Positions 1 through 10,033 of a DNA stretch of 64,000 nucleotides are shown here, in pieces (the stretch's first letter is position 1; each line of letters opens with the position of its first letter). The position numbers were made by a program, and so were the translations under genes. The notes beneath the pieces are model-generated. The model worked only from the letters and a program-made list of their open reading frames with translations. It did no database searches and was not told where the DNA came from. Source of the DNA: Seminavis robusta (lineage: Eukaryota; Bacillariophyta; Bacillariophyceae; Naviculales; Naviculaceae); assembly GCA_903772945.1 (NCBI GenBank), contig CAICTM010000020.1:120655-184654 (forward strand), in the 5' to 3' direction.

Positions 1-404
1 TAGTTTCACGCGAATACCAAGGGCATCTATACGTTAAATCTATGGAATCAAAAAGAGTCTCATCCATAAGTACCGTAGACTGTCTTCTGTCTACTCACCT
101 AAGTAAAACTAACCATCCAAAATTTGACTTTGCCTTGACTGATTGCACCATAGTAACGTACGGTACCATTTTTTAAGAGATCAAGGGATCCAACAAGCTT
201 ACCGTAGAATCACGTAGGCGTTGGTGACGATGTAAAAGAGGCATTCTTGGATTCTGGCTTCGGTCGTCACGCAGTTTCTTGGAAGCGCTTCGTTTGCTAA
301 GCTTGGATCCTTCCTTGACACACACATAAAATGCCAAAGGAGCTCATTATTATTCAGTTTTCTGGGCCGCCAATTAATTAAAAAACAATCGAGACAATAC
401 CAAG
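1..404. other. Non-coding left edge and 5' flank
   Basis: I see no convincing gene here. The stretch probably holds the promoter and 5' UTR of the membrane-protein gene that starts at 405. The last 60 bases before the ATG are A/T-rich. No tRNA or repeat was recognised. Confidence 0.5.
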
Positions 405-1616
405 ATGGGCGGTGACGAAGAAGCGCAGCCAGAGCCGGCGGTGAAGGAAATGACGGAAAAGCCCCGTCGGTGGGTGATGGATCGCTGCGACGGGAAGAGC
501 CAAATACAGAAAGAAGAATTGGGACGCCCCTTTTGCCCCTTGTGCTGGCCTCCTCCTTGCGTCAAGTTTCTGCCGGATCTCTTTGAACAGAATGCATGTT
601 GTGAATTCTTTGGGAAAATTGGTGTCTTTCCAGAAGATGATCCCCTCACTCGCATTTGGTTAATGCGAAAATCCATGGTGATCCATCTGGCTGGTCTGAT
701 TATGAGTATTCTGGCAGCCACGGCCATCACGTCGAATCAAAGTCTCTTGCAAAAATTTCCCTTTAGCGATGGAGTCATCACTGGGTATGTGGCGGACATC
801 AACATTCAGCAAGTCATCATGAAGGTTGGTCTGACTACTGTTTTCGTCCAGGACGATTATCTTGGAGCGCGTACCCAAGAATTTGATGAGCTTTGCACTG
901 GGACCACTTTGGGAATCCCATTGACTTCTCAAGCAGAATGCAATACCTGCAAAGAAGCTAGTGCCGGATTGGTGACTTCGATGATCTTGGGTGTTATCAC
1001 CTACATCCCCACCATTGCTTCCAATATCAATCGATCCTACTACAACTACGACGTCAACTGTCAAAAAGTATTTGGCACTGTGATCGCATTCTTCAACATG
1101 ATCATGTCGCTCTATGGATGGCAAGTCTATAAAAATGCTTGTTTTGCTACATTTTACGAAGGAGAAGTTGCCTTGCCCGTCCTTGTCCCAGTTGGATTCA
1201 ACGCCACGACCGTATTCGACCCGCAACCCTTCATTGCAGCCTTTCAAAGTCTCAATGCCACCTGGATGGAGGCAACCGTTGGGGTCGATCCCGAACTTTG
1301 GGATGTCGGCAAGATCAAGGACGCCCTCGTCGCGGCTAATAATGGAACCTTCTTTGACAGTGACGTGGAGACGGAAGTTCGTGTCGCCCGTGTTCTGTTT
1401 GATTGGAAGCCGGGTGTTGGATTGATTCTGTGCGTCGTGGCTACCTTTCTCAAAATGATTGATATCCTCAATCACTCTGTCATTCGAACACCCAGTATTA
1501 CACGGGATTTGCAAGAACAACTGGAATACGAAAAACTATATGGTGGCGATGAGGCGGAAGCGAATGCTGATGATGAGGACGAGGAAGCCAATGACAAGAG
1601 CAAGATTGATGCATAA
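405..1616 (+). CDS. Four-helix membrane protein, unknown function
   Basis: Single-exon gene for 403 residues; I do not recognise a family. There are four hydrophobic segments at about 91-109, 186-206, 221-241 and 335-356. The N-terminal 90 residues are probably cytosolic and carry a Cys/Pro cluster (CPLCWPPPC near 44-52, then CC near 65). The 242-334 loop has three N-glycosylation sequons (near 266, 284 and 313), suggesting it faces the lumen or outside. The tail after 370 is very acidic. With both ends in the cytosol this is a tetraspan topology, but no tetraspanin signature (CCG) is present. The ATG at 405 is the first in frame and follows an A-rich leader. The next gene is convergent. Confidence 0.8.
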   Translation: MGGDEEAQPEPAVKEMTEKPRRWVMDRCDGKSQIQKEELGRPFCPLCWPPPCVKFLPDLFEQNACCEFFGKIGVFPEDDPLTRIWLMRKSMVIHLAGLIMSILAATAITSNQSLLQKFPFSDGVITGYVADINIQQVIMKVGLTTVFVQDDYLGARTQEFDELCTGTTLGIPLTSQAECNTCKEASAGLVTSMILGVITYIPTIASNINRSYYNYDVNCQKVFGTVIAFFNMIMSLYGWQVYKNACFATFYEGEVALPVLVPVGFNATTVFDPQPFIAAFQSLNATWMEATVGVDPELWDVGKIKDALVAANNGTFFDSDVETEVRVARVLFDWKPGVGLILCVVATFLKMIDILNHSVIRTPSITRDLQEQLEYEKLYGGDEAEANADDEDEEANDKSKIDA

Positions 1617-1901
1617 GAAATGACAACAATTGATACATCGTTTGACACGACAACCACGAATTGGTAGGAATTGGTTCATGTTTGTGTTGGATCCCACCTG
1701 TACAAGATACGAAATTTCCACTCTCTTTTATTCAATCCGCCCAAGAGGGCTATTGTGTGCGTAGGCAACTAACTATATTCATGGAAAACAGTAACATTCG
1801 TAATGAGATTTCATGACACTTACGGGAAGCATCATCTGTTCTATCTAGGATTTCCAAAATTAGTTTTCTATTGCTTCATGGCCCCACCTCTCATTATTGT
1901 T

Positions 1902-2342
1902 TCAATGAAAAGAGACCATTTTTGTTGTTGTGTATTGTACAAGCACATACATTGGAACCTCTCCTGTAAATCCAAGTTCCACTGTTTGCTCCCAATGTGG
2001 AATGAGTCGATTTGTCAAGCTGTAGCCAAGCAATGCCGGACTTCCAATAACACGCTGGAATGTTTTGTCTTCTCCATAGCATTCTGCATAGAACTGTAGT
2101 GTATTGTCAATGTTACTGCAACTAATACAAAAGAGAGTCGGCATCTTCCCAATCATCTTCAACAGATCTTCTTCGTCCCGTTGGAACTTTGCGTGGATGT
2201 ACTCAAGCCTTGGCTCAAGTGAGCCTGAGATGCTATGACTGAAAACTTGGGCAATGCGTGAAACCACCTTTTTGGCTGCTCTGTAGCTGAGCCGATTCAC
2301 AAACCAGTTGAGTTTTGGCTCCAGATTCTTCTCAATGCTCAT
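1902..2342 (-). pseudogene. mTERF-repeat protein fragment
   Basis: A 146-residue frame with clear mTERF-type helical repeats: RLEYIHAKF...EEDLLKMIGKMPTLF, then NIDNTLQFY and VIGSPALLGYSLTNRLIPHW. The Leu/Pro spacing matches mitochondrial transcription termination factor repeats. The family folds into an alpha solenoid that binds organelle nucleic acids, usually with six or more repeats behind a transit peptide. Here only three to four repeats exist and there is no transit peptide. The upstream gene on the same strand ends only 104 bp away, leaving no room for missing exons. The longest frame begins at TTG 2369; the first ATG is at 2342. I read it as a 5'-truncated copy or pseudogene; a short functional protein cannot be excluded. 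Confidence 0.6.
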
Positions 2343-2446
2343 TACCAAAATAGGATTGGGAACTTCCAAATTATCTTGGCAGCATCACTCTCAGTCAAGT
2401 CCAGGCTTGATTGTAGCCACTTGATCCACGAGCATTCAAACCCCTT

Positions 2447-3157
2447 TCACGTCGGTCCTGTCTTGCCGTCGGCGTTGTTATTGTCGTCTATGCATTCTTC
2501 GAGTGGCGGAGACTTTGTGTCCATCAAATATTCCAGTTCACCAAAGTATCGCTGAGGGGTAGACGGAACGGCCAGCTTGCTTTTCTGCCCCCAGAATCCG
2601 GTTCGTTTGAGCACCGTGATATTCTCCCTGATTTGTATTTGACATGCCAATCGGAGCTTGGTATTGTTGTGCAAGTTGTGTGGTGGTAGGTTCAGACGGA
2701 ACTCCTCCACATCATTGCGTTCGGGTGGATCCACGATGCCCTCCACAATTTCCACGGCACATGTGCCACACGTTCCCAGACCACGGCAATTGATCAGATT
2801 AGCTCGCCCATTGTGTGGACTGGCAATATTGCGGCGCAATGCCGCTGTCCGAAGCGTTTCGCCACCGTAGGCATCAAATGATAAAGATGATTCGGCTTGG
2901 TCGGTGGTCTGAAAAGAGACAGTGTGCCTTGCAAGTCTACCACTATCGGCATCACACGAGGAAGTACTGCTGTTGGTATCTGATTTTCCAACAGCTTTTT
3001 GTACGCTGCTGTCAGGTGCTGATGATAACAGACGGATGCGGGAGAAACTGGAGGTCGCCGCAGAAGATACCGCAAAGGAACGTGCTCCAGGGATCGAAAT
3101 GCAGGCTTGCACTAGCAAAATTAGCATCATTACAGTCATATTGAAGCGCCGTCGCAT
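2447..3157 (-). CDS. Plastid-type 2Fe-2S ferredoxin-like protein
   Basis: Predicted 236-residue electron carrier. The cluster ligands are Cys124, Cys130, Cys133 and Cys172 (NCRGLGTCGTCAVE ... RLACQI), the plant-type ferredoxin fold, but with CX5C where classical PetF has CX4C. The N-terminus is a signal peptide (MTVMMLILLVQACISIPGA) followed by GARS-FAV, a good match to the diatom plastid leader with Phe at +1, so the stroma is the likely site. After the cluster domain there is a 50-residue tail with FWGQK and an acidic end, so it is longer than PetF. It may be an Fd-like protein rather than the main photosynthetic ferredoxin. The start was set at 3157 because the signal peptide then begins directly; an ATG at 3211 is possible and the longer frame opens at GTG. 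Confidence 0.8.
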   Translation of the reverse strand: MRRRFNMTVMMLILLVQACISIPGARSFAVSSAATSSFSRIRLLSSAPDSSVQKAVGKSDTNSSTSSCDADSGRLARHTVSFQTTDQAESSLSFDAYGGETLRTAALRRNIASPHNGRANLINCRGLGTCGTCAVEIVEGIVDPPERNDVEEFRLNLPPHNLHNNTKLRLACQIQIRENITVLKRTGFWGQKSKLAVPSTPQRYFGELEYLMDTKSPPLEECIDDNNNADGKTGPT

Positions 3158-3689
3158 AAAAGTCACTAGCTTGCTAGTAGCTCTAGGATGTCCTTGCCAA
3201 CCTCTCTGCATCTGTATCGGTCCTGCCCAATCTTGAATGCATGTTGCGTGCGAGTAGCCCTCTTTCTCGTCACTGTTGTCGCTTCCAGTGTCAAATAAGC
3301 CCACAAGGCTGGAATTCGTAGCTAGGAAAGCCAAGGACGCGCGGGAACACAAGAAAACAGGGAACACGTACCGTATGCAAAGAAACAATTTGTGAATAGA
3401 TTCAATTTGGCTGACCACTTGTTTACTGTGCTGCTACCGGGTGCCCTAAACTGATAACATGGGGCAGAGAGATTTGACCCCACCAGCCAGGGAAATATAA
3501 TAAAAGTCAACATATGAAGTTAAGGGACATGGGTCGCCTCGTGATTGACCCATCCTCGTTGCTGCCATCATCAGCACTGCTACTAGCTCTGCTACAACCA
3601 TTGTCTATTTTAACAGTGCCCGAATCAAAACAATGTCAGACTCAAATGCAATTCCTATAACTAAAGTTGCTTCAGAAAACAGCTGCAAG

Positions 3690-3965
3690 TTATCTGTTTT
3701 TTAATAATGATCAGTAATTATTGGCAATAAAACTAATTAAACTAGTAAAAGTAACAAAATAAATAAATAATAAAATAAATAGATTATAACAATACAACTA
3801 ATTTATGTATATTAAAATATTTTCTGTTATATACACAAGTTTTTCTACAAACTAATATTATTCAGAAATATTAAAATACATCTAAAATAAAAAGATAAAT
3901 ACTTTAATTCTCTATTTTAAATATTCTTAATTGAGAAACCAAAAAACAATTAATAATGATCTATT
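3690..3965. other. Extremely AT-rich block
   Basis: From 3721 to 3960 only 36 of 240 bases are G or C (15 percent, counted by eye), far below the rest of the window. It is a non-repetitive A/T mixture with no open frame. It forms the left end of a gene-free stretch running to about 7 kb. In diatoms, centromere function has been linked to low-GC segments, so it is worth noting, but the sequence alone does not show a function. Confidence 0.8.
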
Positions 3966-3980
3966 AAAATCATTCATGTC

Positions 3981-4020
3981 GCCAGTGGGTATACCCAAAG
4001 GGGACCCCATACCCACTGGC
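3981..4020. repeat. Perfect 12-bp inverted repeat (hairpin)
   Basis: Arms GCCAGTGGGTAT (3981-3992) and ATACCCACTGGC (4009-4020) are exact reverse complements around a 16-base loop rich in ACCC and GGGG. The GC-rich hairpin sits between the AT-rich block and the satellite array. It could be a transposon end, a cruciform site or an RNA stem-loop; no flanking gene explains it. Confidence 0.9.
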
Positions 4021-4073
4021 TAAGTCTAATTAAATTGAAATACATCATTGTGAGTATTCTATTAAATATCCAA

Positions 4074-4395
4074 AAAGTCGTGCAAAAATGTCGGTAAAAA
4101 AGTCGTTAAAATGTCGCGTAAAATCGCAAAATGAAAAATGTCGCGTAAAATTGTCGTGCAAAAATGTCGGCAAAAATGTCAAAAATGTCGTGCAAAAAGT
4201 TCGTGAAAAATGTCGTGCAAAAAGTTCGTGAAAAATGTCGTGCAAAAAGTCGTGTAAAAATGTCGTGCAAAATGTCGTGTAAAAATGTCGTAAAAATGTC
4301 GTGTCAAAATGTCGTGCAAAATTGTCCGTGCAAAATGTCCGTGCAAAATTTCGTGCAAAAATGTCGTGCAAAATTTCGTGCAAAATTTCTGCGTA
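4074..4395. repeat. Tandem array of about 13-bp units (AAAATGTCGTGCA-like)
   Basis: Some 25 imperfect copies of a unit close to GTCGTGCAAAAAT, with variants GTTCGTGAAAAAT and GTCCGTGCAAAAT. Both strands stay open across much of it (plus 4164-4484, minus 4045-4383), but the products are low-complexity echoes of the repeat, so I do not call genes. Confidence 0.85.
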
Positions 4396-5920
4396 ATTTG
4401 CTAATTACCACACAGCGTAACTTTATCGAATTAATTTTAATTCATATGGAATTGCAAAGTTATCTTAAATTTCACGTAATATAGTTGTATCCGTATGTCA
4501 TGCAGCTGATTATCGCATAATACAGGCAGCTACATTCTTATTATGAGAGCTAGATTCTCGCGCTAGATTCTCGCGCGTTTGAGTTAGTTTCGCGTTAGTT
4601 ATATTACTTGCTTGTTGTTACAGCTCGATTCTTATGTTTTTGAAATAATACTCGCATATTTCACTTTGTTGTTAAGCAAAATTCTATGTAGAGATTTTTT
4701 TTTGGCACACACGTAAGAGAATATATTCTCGTCGCGTTTTTTTGCTTTATTGTCTTGTGAATTACATTGGTTGTCGTATCATACTTGTGCACGAGCAAGA
4801 GCTATATTCTTCATATTTTAGATTTCTCGTATTATGTAATGCAAACTGACTTCAATGTCGCGTGATAAATTACATTTTTCGTGTTAAGCTAGACTTTTGT
4901 GTGTTAGAGCTGAATTTTTGCTTTTTTCGCGCATTAGGGCTATGTCTTACATTTTCTTGTGTTACAGCTAATTCTTCTTGCATGTTAGAATTATATTCTT
5001 GCGCATTTTAGATTGTCTTTATGCAAATTTCAGTTCTCTTTCTAAATGCACACACGCGTTGCAGAGCTACTTTCTCATATGTTTGTGTATTAGATGCATG
5101 AAAAATACTTTTTCTCGCGTTTTATTTGTGTCTATATCATGACAGAGCTAATTTTGGTTTTTAAGTAGCTTCCTTTTGTAGTATTAGAGTGCCGCTCTCG
5201 AATGTCAGTTTTGACTAGTAATTCTGATGAGTATTTTACTTTGTTGTTGTATTCTATTGAGTCTCTTTCTAGTACACACGTAAGAGAACTATTCTCGTGT
5301 GTTTTATTAGCTTTATTATCATGTGAAATACTTTATCTTTGTTATGGTGTTACACGAGTAGAGAGCTAGACTTTCGCGCGTTTTAGCTTTGGAAGTCTAT
5401 ATCATCGTGCAATTTGGCTTTGGTGTCAAGGAGTTGTAATAGAACTACATTTTTGCATGCTGTAGAGTTTCTGAATCATCTGTACGTTAAAAGTCTACTA
5501 CATTTTGGCGTTTGTGTGTTAGGATTACATTATCACGTTTTTTAGATTTGTTGTTGTAGCATATTAGAACTGTGTAAATTTCTGTGCTGGTGAGACGCTC
5601 ACAGAACTATTCCAATGTATGTTAGCTTTTTGTTGTCTGTGAAATGCATTTATTCGTGTCATAGTGGAACTTTTGTCTGTATTATGCCATGCAATTTAGC
5701 TGCCAAGCTATATTTTTGGTGATAGAAGTATACATCATTGCGTTAGAGTTACATTTTTCGCGCAATAGAGCTACATTTCGCGATTAGAACTATATTTGTG
5801 GGTCAGAGCTGTGATTGATGTGTTAGAGCTATGTTCTTACGTGTTAGAATTATCTAAAATTTTGTATAGAGTCGCGTAATGTTGTCGTGCAATGTAGCTA
5901 TATAAATATTTTGTAAAAAC
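4396..5920. repeat. Long degenerate T-rich repeat tract
   Basis: About 1.5 kb in which words such as TTAGAGCTA, TATTCTCGCG, CGCGTTTTA and GTGTTAGA recur at irregular spacing, all in the same orientation. It looks like an old, decayed satellite with a unit of a few tens of bases. No coding frame of note occurs. It continues directly from the 13-bp array, so the two may share an origin. Confidence 0.6.
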
Positions 5921-7009
5921 GTCAAAAACATCATATTTTACATTAAAATGAATTCATTTTTGTATTTTTATTTTAGAAAAAATTATTTAAAGTCCCAGTA
6001 CAACAGTAAAATAACGACTGCAACAGTCAACAAAAACAACGTTTTGCAATTGGAATATTTGCAATACACAGTTCACCCCCCAGCTTGAGCAGCTACAGAT
6101 AGCTGGAGTAGGTATACATCTGCTTAACTCTCAATCGTTTGGCACCAAGCCTTGCAGCTGCGACGTTCTAGCAGCACTTTATTCCACTCTTTTTGAGCCT
6201 TCCAAACAGCAGTTAGATGCCCCATACAATTTTCTACAGTACCAAAAAGCACCTTATTGTTTTACGCGCACTACTTACAACCAAGGCAGCTACTGACTTC
6301 CCGCTCATATAGATGTTGAGGAGGGCTACAAGCTTGATCCATCCTGCACTGGTTGTACGCAAATACCATATGAGCCTCTCACCCATTGCTTTCGTTATTT
6401 GCTAGTCTACTTTTTGTTAGCTCCTGGTGAGTCGAATTTGTTATTTACATTGTTTTGCTTTTGGACTCTCACTGGGCCCCATATCCCAGCTCGAATGGCT
6501 TCTGGCCGGCCGGGGACGCTCGCGCCGCCGATATACCTAGGAACCCATCCTCTGGCTTTGACCAACTTTCAAGTATTGAAGCAAAAGCCCATGGAAGAAT
6601 CGAATCCATTGATTATTAGGAGCGCATTGAGTTGGTGAAAGATCTCTTGCATCTTTCACCCTACCGTACCTTGCTCGGACAGCGAAGCATGGCTCCACAT
6701 TGCTTCAAAGCCGGGAAAAAGGAAACTCTTGGAAACCTACACAAAACTACAAAACTACTTGTTTCTAGTACGTTCTTTACTTGCCTCGTGTAGACATTAA
6801 TAAAACCACGCTAGAAGTGCCTCGATACCTCCTAGTCCACTGTCCTTCGAGCTGTGCAATTCCTTTCAAAGCAGGACCATAGATGGAAAATCCAGTGCAA
6901 CGTCTGAACTACCAAGAGCACGAGAATCAGGAAGTCGACACGACCTCCAAATATGTACTGTATGTACCGGTACCTTCATCAATGCTGTGACTGCGATCTG
7001 CACGGGTAC
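5921..7009. other. Non-coding stretch
   Basis: AT-rich up to about 6060, then normal composition. A 79-codon plus-strand frame at 6399-6638 has no recognisable domain and is probably chance. The piece 6100-6400 has gene-like composition but is full of stops and could be decayed coding or transposon sequence; I cannot identify it. Confidence 0.4.
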
Positions 7010-8536
7010 TTAGACTTCCACAATAACTTTTCTCTCTCCGGCCCCGTTGTGCTTGGTCACGACATGTATATTGGGCACGGAGCGATGTTCTTCCTGCTGC
7101 CGGCCACGACTGTACATTCCCAACAGCGGAGCGGCTTCGAAAAAGACGGATCGACGTGGACTGACAGAGGCTTGCGCGTTGACAATCTGTTTGGTAAACA
7201 TCTTGGTGGGGACCTCGGTATCCTCTTCGATAGCGACAGACTCCAAATCCGACAAGGAGGAGGAAGAAGAAGAGGACGACAGCGAAGCATGATCATCATC
7301 TTGCGCATTGTCTTGGTTCTTTTTGGAAACGTAGGGCACTAGAGCAGTGGAAGGTTGCGGCGTTTCCACTGTTGCGGGCACGGGTGAACCGCGTTTGTTG
7401 TAGAACTTTTGTACCGTGGAGAGCGCACTGCGTACATTTTCCACCTTGGTAGGACTGATTGTTGGAGCTGCTGCCTCCTTGGCTGGGAGTTTCTGGACAG
7501 CTTCGGTTGTCAGTTGGTGACCTGGGTGATGACTTTCCTGGTTCTTCTCTTGATCATTGATGGTACTGTCGGCCTCTTTCAAGGTATTCTCCTTGAGAAC
7601 AATGGCTGTAGTTGTCAGAGTTTCTGATTTGGTGGTGACAGTGCCGGCCAGTACGTTGTCTGCAAAAGTCAGACTATTGCCGTGTGGCTTGGCTTCGGGG
7701 GATCGCCATGTGATAGAATGGCAAGGCAGTGGAGTCACTGGTAGTAACCAATCTTCCATCTCCTCGCTGTCCACAGAAGAATCGTCCATGCTGGGACTCG
7801 GCTGGATCAACTCCAATTTTGGGAGTGTCTTGCGCGTGTAGCTGGTCCTGTTCTTCATGGTAATGCCTGCTGCCGGTACTACTGGGGTATCCTTGTTGAA
7901 TTGTTGTTGTTTTTTCTGCCGTTGCAATCGTCTCTGTTGTTGATAGGTTTGAATGGAATAGTACTGCTGCCATCGCAAGTATTGTCGTTGCGCTTCTCGG
8001 CGTTCATTGGCTTGACGAGCTGCTTCCTCGGATGTGTTGGCCCAAAACTTGTTCATATCCACCAATGATGGATCCTGGCGGAGAACACTCTTTCGAGGAC
8101 CCTTTTTGGTAGATGGACGTCGTTTGGTGGAAGAAGAATGCTTCTTCCTATTCACTGGTTGATGCGACGACTTCTCCTTCCTATCATCTTGTTGTTGTTG
8201 TTTTCTCGTGCCATGGACTGCTGTTGGTGTTGTTGGTGATGGAGACTTGGGTTCTTTTCTTCTCTCCTTGGCCATTGCTGATATGTTGAGTTTCTCTTTT
8301 AACGGCTCCTCCAGTTGCAGCACTGCCACGGATCGAGGGGATTGACAATCGCCAGTTCTTCCACTTCTCTCTGCAATCTCCTCAAGAAACGTTACGTGGG
8401 TCCTGACTGTGGATTCCTGGTGATGAAAACCCCGCTCGGACTTGGACCTGGCAGGAGTAGCAACAACATGCGAATCGTTGATGATGGCATCATCTGCTGC
8501 TCTTGAGCTACGACGGAGAAGAAATCCTAGAACCAT
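7010..8536 (-). CDS. Disordered Ser/Gln/Lys-rich protein, unknown
   Basis: A 508-residue protein without a recognised domain. It is low in hydrophobic residues and has a Lys/Ser/Arg-rich zone (about 105-155), a Gln/Arg-rich helix-like zone (about 170-215, with QTYQQQRRLQRQKKQQQ), an acidic Ser run (SLSSSSSSSSLSDLES) and a basic end. Several R-x-x-S sites suggest phosphorylation. The frame is open upstream to a GTG at 8653, but the first ATG is 8536 in good context (TACCATGG read in reverse), giving MVLGFLLRRSS. No signal peptide or membrane segment. A nuclear or scaffold role would be a guess. Confidence 0.7.
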   Translation of the reverse strand: MVLGFLLRRSSRAADDAIINDSHVVATPARSKSERGFHHQESTVRTHVTFLEEIAERSGRTGDCQSPRSVAVLQLEEPLKEKLNISAMAKERRKEPKSPSPTTPTAVHGTRKQQQQDDRKEKSSHQPVNRKKHSSSTKRRPSTKKGPRKSVLRQDPSLVDMNKFWANTSEEAARQANERREAQRQYLRWQQYYSIQTYQQQRRLQRQKKQQQFNKDTPVVPAAGITMKNRTSYTRKTLPKLELIQPSPSMDDSSVDSEEMEDWLLPVTPLPCHSITWRSPEAKPHGNSLTFADNVLAGTVTTKSETLTTTAIVLKENTLKEADSTINDQEKNQESHHPGHQLTTEAVQKLPAKEAAAPTISPTKVENVRSALSTVQKFYNKRGSPVPATVETPQPSTALVPYVSKKNQDNAQDDDHASLSSSSSSSSLSDLESVAIEEDTEVPTKMFTKQIVNAQASVSPRRSVFFEAAPLLGMYSRGRQQEEHRSVPNIHVVTKHNGAGERKVIVEV

Positions 8537-10033
8537 GGTAGAATCGAATCTCAATATCTGGGTGGCGGGGTCTGGTACTAGTATCTGCGAGGGATGATTG
8601 TGGGAAGAGCCGAGAGAGAGTTGGATAACTTTGTTATGGGGAATGGTCGTCACGTGATCCTGTTTGGGTTTGAAACACCAATTTCCCGAGAGCCTTCCCG
8701 AGCTTTCCTCAAAAATGAGCCTGCCAGCAGCTTTGTCGGAATGTGTTTACCAGTAAAATACCGGTTTCCACATGAAATATCGGCTCTCGAATCCTGCCGG
8801 CACACTTCAAAACTTGTTAAATCTCTGATAACCACAAGTAGGAACCAATTGGAAGAGCACCCCCGCCCCGCCAAGATCCTCCGCTGTCTGGTTGCTACCG
8901 CTATGACATAATATGCCATACTAGTACCGGTACCGGTACGGACCCTAAACTTTACTAATTGATGCCGGGGCTTAGAAAGGGAAAAACCAGGAGGAGAATC
9001 GTTGCTCTCCGCTTTCACACCCCAAGCGTTTTAGTTGGGTTCTCGGGGCGTCCTGGAGTGTTTCACACCGTGTCAAATGGCGTCCCGATAGGTACCGGTA
9101 CGGGTTTTCTCATCACCAAAAAGGGTATCAAAAACCAACATCAAACAGGCCTAAAAGACAGGATCCTTCCCGTTCGACCAGGACGTCCAAGCAAAGAGAG
9201 GACTGAAGAAGCGTCCACAGTATTCGACCGTACCGTGACGGGATCTGTCGCACCTCCGTGCAAGGTGGCATCAGCAACATCTACGTACTGTACCTGGTAC
9301 CGGTACTATCGGCACCGGTTCGCACCTCCTTGAAAGAGAGGGATTGTAATGGAACTTTTGGTTCTACGTCGTACGGTATCTAGTACCGGTACTGGTACGG
9401 TGTGCCGGCATTACTAGTCATATGGATGGTCACGCCCAACCAAGTGGTTCAGTCATCCTCCTCCGCGTTTCGACTGGATCTACCGGCACTATCGTCCCTC
9501 CGCTGGCTGCGGTTCCTGCAATCTGGGGCGTACTATACCGGTACGTAGATAGGTACAACGAAGCTGACTCTTGTGAGCTTCTACCGCCAAGTTCACGAGC
9601 AATTGCGGGAAATGATGAATGCGAAACTGAAAGCATTTTGCGAATTTTTGCTACATATTTCATAAACATACAGTAATTAATTAAAAATTGATTAAAATGA
9701 TCAATTGAACGATAAGCATGTCTCAATTTGGAAGAATGACAAAATAATCATTTCGATCATCCCCGCAACTCGTGGTCGTGTGGATGATTTTTCCTCACCA
9801 AAAACCTGAGCCCATCATTATTCCAACGACAAGAGCAATGTTGATGATCGAGCGAGTGCTCCTCTCCACTCATTGCTCGGACGTCTAGCTAAAGTGAGAA
9901 CTAGGATTGTGGCAAAGGCAACTTGATCAGTCTGAACAACGTTGCACGTAGATCGCATTGCTACAACGAAAGACGTTCGTAACACCTCAACCAAGCATCA
10001 GAACTTTAAACGTACCGCAAGTCGAGGCCCGGG
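8537..10033. repeat. Spacer with clustered GGTACC/ACCGGT palindromes
   Basis: No supported gene. The stretch contains repeated words built from TACCGGTA and GGTACC: 8921-8943, 9091-9104, 9284-9316, 9371-9402 and 9536-9550. Short frames across it (for example 8959-9333 and 9422-9676) lack domains and run through the repeats. A/T-rich bases follow at 9655-9720, then the probable promoter of the secreted-protein gene at 10034. Confidence 0.6.

Noticed and set aside
660-1520. 286-codon minus frame
   Set aside because: Antisense shadow of the membrane-protein gene, with no domain and poor composition.
4045-4484. Open frames of 112 and 106 codons on both strands
   Set aside because: They translate the 13-bp satellite; the proteins are pure repeat echoes.
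6399-6638. 79-codon plus frame
   Set aside because: No domain, no codon pattern and no conserved-looking residues.
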